In this document: positions 56,262 through 64,000 of the stretch, piece by piece | Layout: the number at the start of each line of letters is the position of its first letter | Numbering within the stretch: the stretch's first letter is position 1 | Assembly: GCA_025786725.1 (NCBI GenBank) | Contig: JAHLTZ010000016.1 | Coordinates: forward strand, 1-64,000 | Origin: Syncephalis fuscata | Lineage: Eukaryota > Zoopagomycota > Zoopagomycetes > Zoopagales > Piptocephalidaceae | Reading direction: 5' to 3' | Length of the DNA stretch: 64,000 nt | Program-made: the position numbers and the translations under genes | Notes under the pieces: model-generated | What the model was told of the DNA's origin: nothing | Seen by the model: the letters and a program-made list of their open reading frames with translations, nothing else | Database searches by the model: none

Positions 56262-58741
56262 GGTAAAATAACTTTAAACGAGGAGTAAAGTGTAGAAATG
56301 CCTACAGATGGAGTATATGCAGTCGACTATAGACTGTAAACAATAGGAACAACACGAGTGTGGCGTGTTTGTTCTTTGTGTAGAGGAGTGCGCGATGGAG
56401 TGCAGGATGGGATAGACAGTATCGAAAAGCACTAGGCTATGGGTGTTATTGATAGTGGTGCAATGAAGCGCAAGATTGAGACGGTGGCCGGGCACACACA
56501 CGCGTTGCGGTCGTCGTCGTCGTCGTCGAGGGGCTGGACGCGGCTCGCTTAGAGGGACAAACGGAAACTAGGCCAAAAAGTGGCTGGCTATAAAGTAGAG
56601 GGAAGATGATGAATTGGAAAGAAACACTGAATACATCAAACGAGCGGACATGGCGAGATATATGCTCTTTTGCGCTGTTCTCTCACTGAACCCATGCATT
56701 ATTGCCACCCATACAATTACACACACACAATAAATATAGATGCCACATCGCCTCATTTCACGTCCATTTCTGCCAATGGCCTGTGTGAGTGCTCGTTGAC
56801 CGCGAATTATGGTTGGTTCCTAATTAGGACACGTTTGAATAAAAAGAGAAGGAAAAGAAGGAGAAAAAGAAGGAGGAAGGATGCTGCCACAAGCAAGTAT
56901 AGTACTAATCGACACTACCATGGCTGTACATAAGTGTTCTATATACATTACACAGATACATTAACAAATACTGCTACTGTATATGTTCGGACACAAATAC
57001 ATATAATTGCTCGTATGGTTCTTGTAGACGTTTAACAGATGGCGGAGATATGGGCAATGCATACACCAACTACCAATCAATGAATGCCAACTGCTTGTAG
57101 TATCGCGTGATTGGTTAGTAGCATTGGACAAGTGGCATGCTCAATAAGCTGTATAGATTTAGAATTGATAGTTTTAGTAAACTATAAGTTTACTACCCAT
57201 CGCATTCTATTTTATTTTCATTTCTATGACATTAGCTGTTTTTCTTTTTATTCTCTCTTTATGCTTTGGTATCAACTAGTTACATGAAAACGATAGACGC
57301 TGCGCTAGAATGTAAGTATTAATAGAGTGTGGCATATGCTATGATGTATGGTTGTATTATTGTATCCCGTATGATGGAAATACCAATTCACTTGTCGGAT
57401 TTGGCGTCTGAAGTGGCAGGGATGGTCAATGGAGCCTGGCATGCCAGGAGAACCCACCGTTGCACCCTGTCGAAAGATTACGAATATTCGTTGCCGAACG
57501 AGTCTGAGGGATACTATAATATAACATATATTTACTGTAGTGTTGGATATGAACTATATTTATTTATAAATACTAACGATAATTACTATTGGATTAGGGG
57601 GACTATTGTACTTTGAGCTTCTAGCTTCAAACTGGGACAAAAAGATCAATAACTCCAATAAACCGTCGATCAGTTTTTAATACTAAGGTGATTTGTTGAA
57701 GCGGTGCTATGTCAACTCCACTTGAATTAGTTGAAGATGAATTAGTCCACACAATTTTTAATATTTGATATTAGTGTTAATGAATGTTGTAGTATTCCAT
57801 GTTACTTAAAATATAATAAATAAATGCTAATCCATATTATTGTTGCTGCAAAGTATTTAAAGCATTATAATTTGATTATTTAATGTCACCTACCATTCAG
57901 TTCCATATTCAATAGATTGAATGTGCAGTTCAGTTACACGAATGTTAACAAAAAAGTTATTTATTCAAATTACAATAAATAGCTCATAAATTGTTTAATG
58001 TAAAAAATAGTTATTTTTATTTAATTAATAAATAATGTAATATGTACAATCCATAAATTAAATGACATTGTACATACAAATACTATGAATAAATTAAAAT
58101 AGAAATGAAAAATTGTTCAAGTGGTGGAATAAAAGAAAGAATAAAAATCAATAGCATAAAAGCAAATATAATTATAGGATATGTCATCAGTAAAACAATG
58201 AGTGTAATAAGAATGACAAACAATAAAGACAAATATATTCATAGAACAATGCCACTGGTAAAATAAGAAGAATGGATATCAATACATAGACAAATGCCAT
58301 TATTATAAAACATGATATTATAATTAACAACTAAACTTTTAAGCATTAAATTTAGTATATAAGCAACAGTGTTTATTGAATGTTAAATAAAATACTTGTA
58401 AGCACATCTATTCTAAACTACGCCTTGTATATACAATTAAATAATGACCCATCAAGAGAGCAAGAAAGAGTTAACAAAAAATAGTATAAATAATTATACC
58501 TAACACACCACTTGAGTAAAATAAATGTTTAAAATAGTAGTTACTAATACAATGTTTTATTACATTTAATTATAGTTTATGGAAATGGTAATGCTATTAC
58601 ATTTATTGATATTTATTGTGAATGATTATTTAAACACAAATTAATCAAATCAACTCGTCAACTATTGAAATTATTACAATTGATTGCGTAAATCATTTGC
58701 TGCTCCTGGGAGATTAGAGTAAATCTTTCAAAACATATGTC
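56262..58741. other. Gene-poor region upstream of the two-RRM and CWF19-like genes
   Basis: 56262-57300 is mixed-composition DNA with a GTC triplet run (56509-56528) and a GAAG-rich run (56843-56880); it probably contains the promoter of the two-RRM gene. 57329-57616 has a frame without recognisable content. From 57600 on it is repeat B. Confidence 0.5.
57600..58715 (+). repeat. Dispersed repeat B, copy 2
   Basis: Begins TTGTACTTTGAGCTTCTAGC and AAACCGTCGATCAGTTTTTA, carries a copy of the dispersed motif at 57883-57953 (CAATAGATTGAATGTGCAG, ACACGAATGTTA), and ends ACAATTGATTGCGTAAATCA just before the CWF19-like gene. Confidence 0.7.
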
Positions 58742-61312
58742 ATGGGTAAAGATCGCGCGATAGACGGTGGTGAACGTAGCCGCTCGCATCGTTCCTCAGA
58801 ACATTCAGACGTTAAACGTAAGAGAAAGAAGCGATCTACTAAAGACCGTAAAAAAGAAAGAAAGCATAAGCGTAGTCATGAGTCTAAGCGTCGCCATCGC
58901 TCAGCAGATACGTCTTCGTCGTCGTCTTCGTCTTCAGAAGGCGAGACCAATATAGACTCATTTTCACGCGCCGACATTGACGATGACCTTTGGGTAGAAA
59001 AGACACCTATAGTAGATGTACCAGCTACAACAAGCAGTCTATCAACAACAACAACAACTACTACTACTACTACTACTACTACTACAACCGTCCTGCATGG
59101 ATGTTAGAAGTACCAGAAGAACTTGAAGGATTTGGTGCTATTAAACGTGAACTAACGCCACCTCCACCTCCACCTATTGACGAGGTATTAATAAATTACA
59201 ACACTTGTTAATGTTACTAATACAATGGTATTAATAGATTAAAGTAAGCGATCGTGAACTTAATACACTTCTTGTTGCGGGCACAGCTCTTGATGCTTAT
59301 CCAGAACCAGGTAAGTACCTGTATATTAATACAATGTAATGATTACAAAATACAAAATATGTGTATTTATACTATATTCTATTTATTGTGGTTAAATAGA
59401 ACAAAAAGCCATGGTGTATGGCGATGATGGATCAAGTTGGCGTATGCTTAAATTGAAACGAACATTAGAACTAGCTGATGAAGAGAAGCGTCCATTAAAA
59501 GAGGTAGCTATAGAACGCTACGGAGTAAGTTGAACAATCATCCATCAATAATTATAATCCAATTATTAACTAAATAAATGAATCTAGTCAACGGAGGATT
59601 TTGAACAAGCCATGTCTGAACGTAAATGGTTAGATCAACGAACAGGATCAAGTAGAATGAATTATGGCAGTAATATTAAGGGTACACGCACAGCAGCCAC
59701 CAGTGCTTTCCGTCGACCCAAACATCATTATGGAGATGATGATAGTGAAGATGATGATAAAGATAGTATGACAGATAGCTTTGGTAGACAACGACGGCCA
59801 GGTGAATCAACAACACGTCGATCACCTTCACCGCCGCCACAATATAAACCATCAGTTAGGCCATCAGTAGCACCAATGGCCCATACTACACATATAGCGA
59901 CAGTAGCCACACCGCTAGTTCAATGTATGTCTCAAAATGAATTGAATCGACTACAGGCCCGTGTATTACGCGCACGCATGCTTGGTACACCAGATGCTGA
60001 TGCATTAGAGGCACAGTATAAGATGGAAAGCGAGAAGGCCAAATCAGCCGGCGATCAACACGTTATTGTATTGACAGAAGCAGAATTACGCGGTCGTCGT
60101 GGTATTGCCGATAAAGTAGTAGAATCAAGTAAAACTAATAAACGACCAAAGGTAAGTATTAGTCATAATTAATAGTGTATCGATTTAACGTTTATTAGAT
60201 TGAGACCCACGATCAACAAGGAATGCGCATCAAGTATGGACACGCGGGCGAAGATGCTACTGTTGAAGAATTAGTACGTGAAGAACGTACAGGCACCACC
60301 AATGACTATCATAAAAGTATGGTGAAAGGCATAGCGCGCGATAGTCGATTCCAGGTAATTAGTAATATTAACTGTTATCTATAGTGCTAATATATAATCT
60401 ATAGGATGATCTAGATTATATGGATGAACAAGCAGATAAACTGGCAGCCCGTGTATCATCGGCACAGTCAACTACACAACAAGTACGACGTGATGCCATT
60501 GGTAATTATCAACGAGCACAGAAGGCTATGGAACAGTGTCATTACTGTTTCCGTGATGGTCGACCACCCACAGCACCGCTTATTTCACTAGGTCATCGGG
60601 CCTATTTGGCACTGCCCCCTACAGAACCATTAGTGCCTGGGCACTGTCTTATTGTGCCGGTACAGCATCAATTATCGATGCTTGAGTGTGAAGATGATGT
60701 ATGGACCGAAGTACGTAACTTTATGAAATGTCTACTCCATATGTTTCATGCGGAGGGACGTGGCTGTATCTTTATGGAGACGGTGATGAATCTAGACTGG
60801 CATCGTCACACCGTTATTGAATGTCTACCTATGCCAGAAGCACAAGTTCAAGATGCCCCTGCCTATTTCAAAGTAATATCAATGCTATTAATGTATATAT
60901 GCGTAATTAATATTTGTTGTTAATAATAGGAAGCTATTTTAGCATCAGATGAAGAATGGACACAACATCGTAAATTGTATGATACACGCAAGAATGGTTT
61001 CCGTCATACCATGACCCCTCGTCTGCCCTATTTCCACGTCTGGTTCACGCTTGATGGTGGTATGGTCATGTTATTGAGGATAAAGAACGATTTCCACCCT
61101 ATTTTGGTCGAGTAAGTTATAAAAAATATGAATTCGTGCCTTTATTTACTTATTCTGTACTATAGGAAATAATTGGCGGTATACTTGATCTATTACCACA
61201 GACATGGCGTAAACCACGACGAATAACCTCCACTAACATAATTAATATGAATGTCGCTAATTTCAAAAAGAATTGGGCTACTTATGACTGGACAGCACAA
61301 TTAGAGACATAA
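58742..61312 (+). CDS. CWF19-like splicing protein (two apparent frame breaks)
   Basis: Multi-exon gene. The N-terminus is Arg/Ser/Lys-rich (SRSHRSSEHSDVKRKRKK). DDDLWVEKTPIV is followed by an ACA/ACT triplet run, then RPAWMLEVPEELEGFGAI, WRMLKLKRTLELADEEKRPL, ERYGSTEDFEQAMSERKWLD and NELNRLQARVLRARMLG. The C-terminal CWF19 domains contain AMEQCHYCFRDG, HRAYLALPPTEPLVPGHCLI, VPVQHQ, GCIFMETVMNLDWHRHTVIE, CLPMPEA, RLPYFHVWFTLDGG and YGHVIEDKERFPPYFGREII, with the HIT-like Cys/His pairs. Cwf19/CWF19L proteins act in spliceosome disassembly with debranching enzyme. The frame shifts by one base inside or beside the triplet run (59030-59090) and again at about 61058 (GGTGGTATGG), where -1 reading restores DGGYGHVIEDKERF. 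Confidence 0.88.
59038..59090 (+). repeat. ACA/ACT triplet microsatellite in the CWF19-like gene
   Basis: Five ACA-type then about ten ACT units; translated as poly-Thr in the upstream frame and as Asn/Tyr runs in the frame that leads to RPAWMLEV. Confidence 0.9.
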
Positions 61313-62369
61313 TTGATAATGAGAAAACTAGAATATAAGGAGTTAATGAACATGTTTTATACTAATAACTCGAATAATAAACCGTCGATCAGTTTTTAAT
61401 ACTGAGAGGTGATTTGTTGAAGCGGTGCTATGTTAATTCCGTTTGAATTAGTTGAAGAATCAGTTTGCACAATTTCAATATCAAAATAGATATTAAATAG
61501 TATTTCATGTTACAATAAAATATAATAAATAAATAAAGATTAATTTATATTACTGTTACTTTAAAGTATTTAAAGCATTATAATTGGATATTAATGTCAT
61601 TTACTATTCATCATTATATTCAATCTATTGAATATTATTAAATAAAGTCATTTTAATCACAAATCATACTAAATAGCTAATGAATCTAATTAAATTGTAT
61701 AATAATGTTAAATGGTGCACAATATTTTATATGATGGTGCAGTTTATTTAATTTAATTAACAAGCACTAAAAGTTAAAATGAAATGGAACATAGCATATA
61801 TATATATATATTAGTGCAATAATACTAATACAATCAAATAGAACAATTAACTAAATAATTATTGATATCATTGCTAAAATAGCTAACATGGTTGTAATTG
61901 TAGTGAGTGTAACTCATTATAATATGTTAATGTTCAATATTTTCTTACACATGATCAACAACAACAACGATCAACCTTAAATGTCCCAAATAGATCGAAT
62001 AGTATGTTACATTGTTTATTTAAATGTTTAATATTATTATTAATATAATGGCCTATTACATTTAATTATATTCTATGGAAACGATACTAATATTATATTA
62101 GATTAATGTTTATTGTAAATGATTATTTAAACACAATTCAATTTAATCAAATTATTACGATCGATTGCGTAAAAAGATTGCTGCCTGGTGGATTAAAATA
62201 GATATTTACCAAAAATAAATTAAATTCAAATATCAATAAAATAAAACATTTTTCTTCTTTTTTATTTCTAATCGCTTTAGTTATCGTGTGTGCGTACACG
62301 CTTGTGTTTGCGTGTCTGTACTGATTGGCGTCGTGCATTTCTATTTACTTCTTCTTCTTCTTGTTCATC
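61313..62369. other. Intergenic region between CWF19-like and PRP43
   Basis: Filled by repeat B (61370-62195), which has a degenerate dispersed motif at 61594-61652 and a TA run at 61797-61811. The last 170 bp, with pyrimidine runs (CTTCTTCTTCTTCTTG) just before the ATG, is probably the PRP43 promoter and leader. Confidence 0.6.
61370..62195 (+). repeat. Dispersed repeat B, copy 3
   Basis: Starts AATAAACCGTCGATCAGTTT and ends ATTACGATCGATTGCGTAAA; about 70-80% like copy 2 by eye, with internal deletions. Confidence 0.7.

Positions 62370-64000
<1,631 letters not shown>

Noticed and set aside
57329-57616. 95-codon frame upstream of repeat B
   Set aside because: No recognisable domain and its end runs into repeat B.

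Overview
The window is nuclear DNA of a fungus, most likely an early-diverging, AT-rich lineage. The core genes are fungal housekeeping genes (URA3, FMN1, TRM9, CIA1, carnitine acetyltransferase, an Atf1-type bZIP factor, PRP43). They are split by many short introns of about 45-130 nt, with GTAAGT donors, CTAAC/TACTAAC-like branch sites and TAG/CAG acceptors. A nuclear Lys tRNA is present. No bacterial, viral or organellar features were seen. The exact lineage cannot be fixed from the sequence alone.

Layout. 1-4600: an old, diverged copy (U1) of a repeated unit carrying a secreted-peptide gene built from 3-nt microexons. 4900-28480: dense gene block with an HGD/DFN kinase-like protein, a TTL-family ligase, a zinc-ribbon protein, IPI1/TEX10, FMN1, TRM9, URA3, an ATF/CREB bZIP factor, a cyclin, CIA1, carnitine acetyltransferase and tRNA-Lys(UUU). 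28947-29574: an RRM protein resembling the RRM part of PPIE/Cyp33. 29600-33470: gene-poor, with one dispersed repeat. 33478-35565: an intronless 695-aa orphan with an N-myristoylation-type start. 35787-42704 and 47990-54900: two nearly identical ~6.9-kb units (U2, U3) in inverted orientation, around a unique spacer with a small 56-aa gene, a low-molecular-weight phosphatase and UPF3. 55179-56261: a two-RRM protein. 58742-64000: CWF19-like splicing factor and the 5' part of PRP43.

The most unusual item is a small gene family present three times (start codons at 2358-, 40708+ and 49985-). A 94-nt first exon encodes a signal peptide and an RR dibasic site. It is followed by a tandem array of ~80-nt introns that are copies of one another, each separated from the next by exactly 3 nt (one 6-nt case). 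Splicing them all gives an open, phase-consistent reading frame in both diverged versions, and the microexon-encoded residues align between them (RRG-APKRAT versus RRG-PQFKAT). Each intron+3-nt unit therefore adds one codon to a secreted peptide. Units U2 and U3 also carry a Gly/Tyr/Asn-rich 138-aa secreted protein and a 1.1-kb foldback element without coding capacity.

Other points: three GC-AG introns, two or three apparent -1 frame breaks in otherwise conserved genes (carnitine acetyltransferase, CWF19-like), and a ~60-80 bp dispersed motif with a near-palindromic core at the ends of the repeated units. Several genes are paired head to head over 100-250 bp: IPI1/FMN1, TRM9/URA3, cyclin/CIA1 and phosphatase/UPF3.
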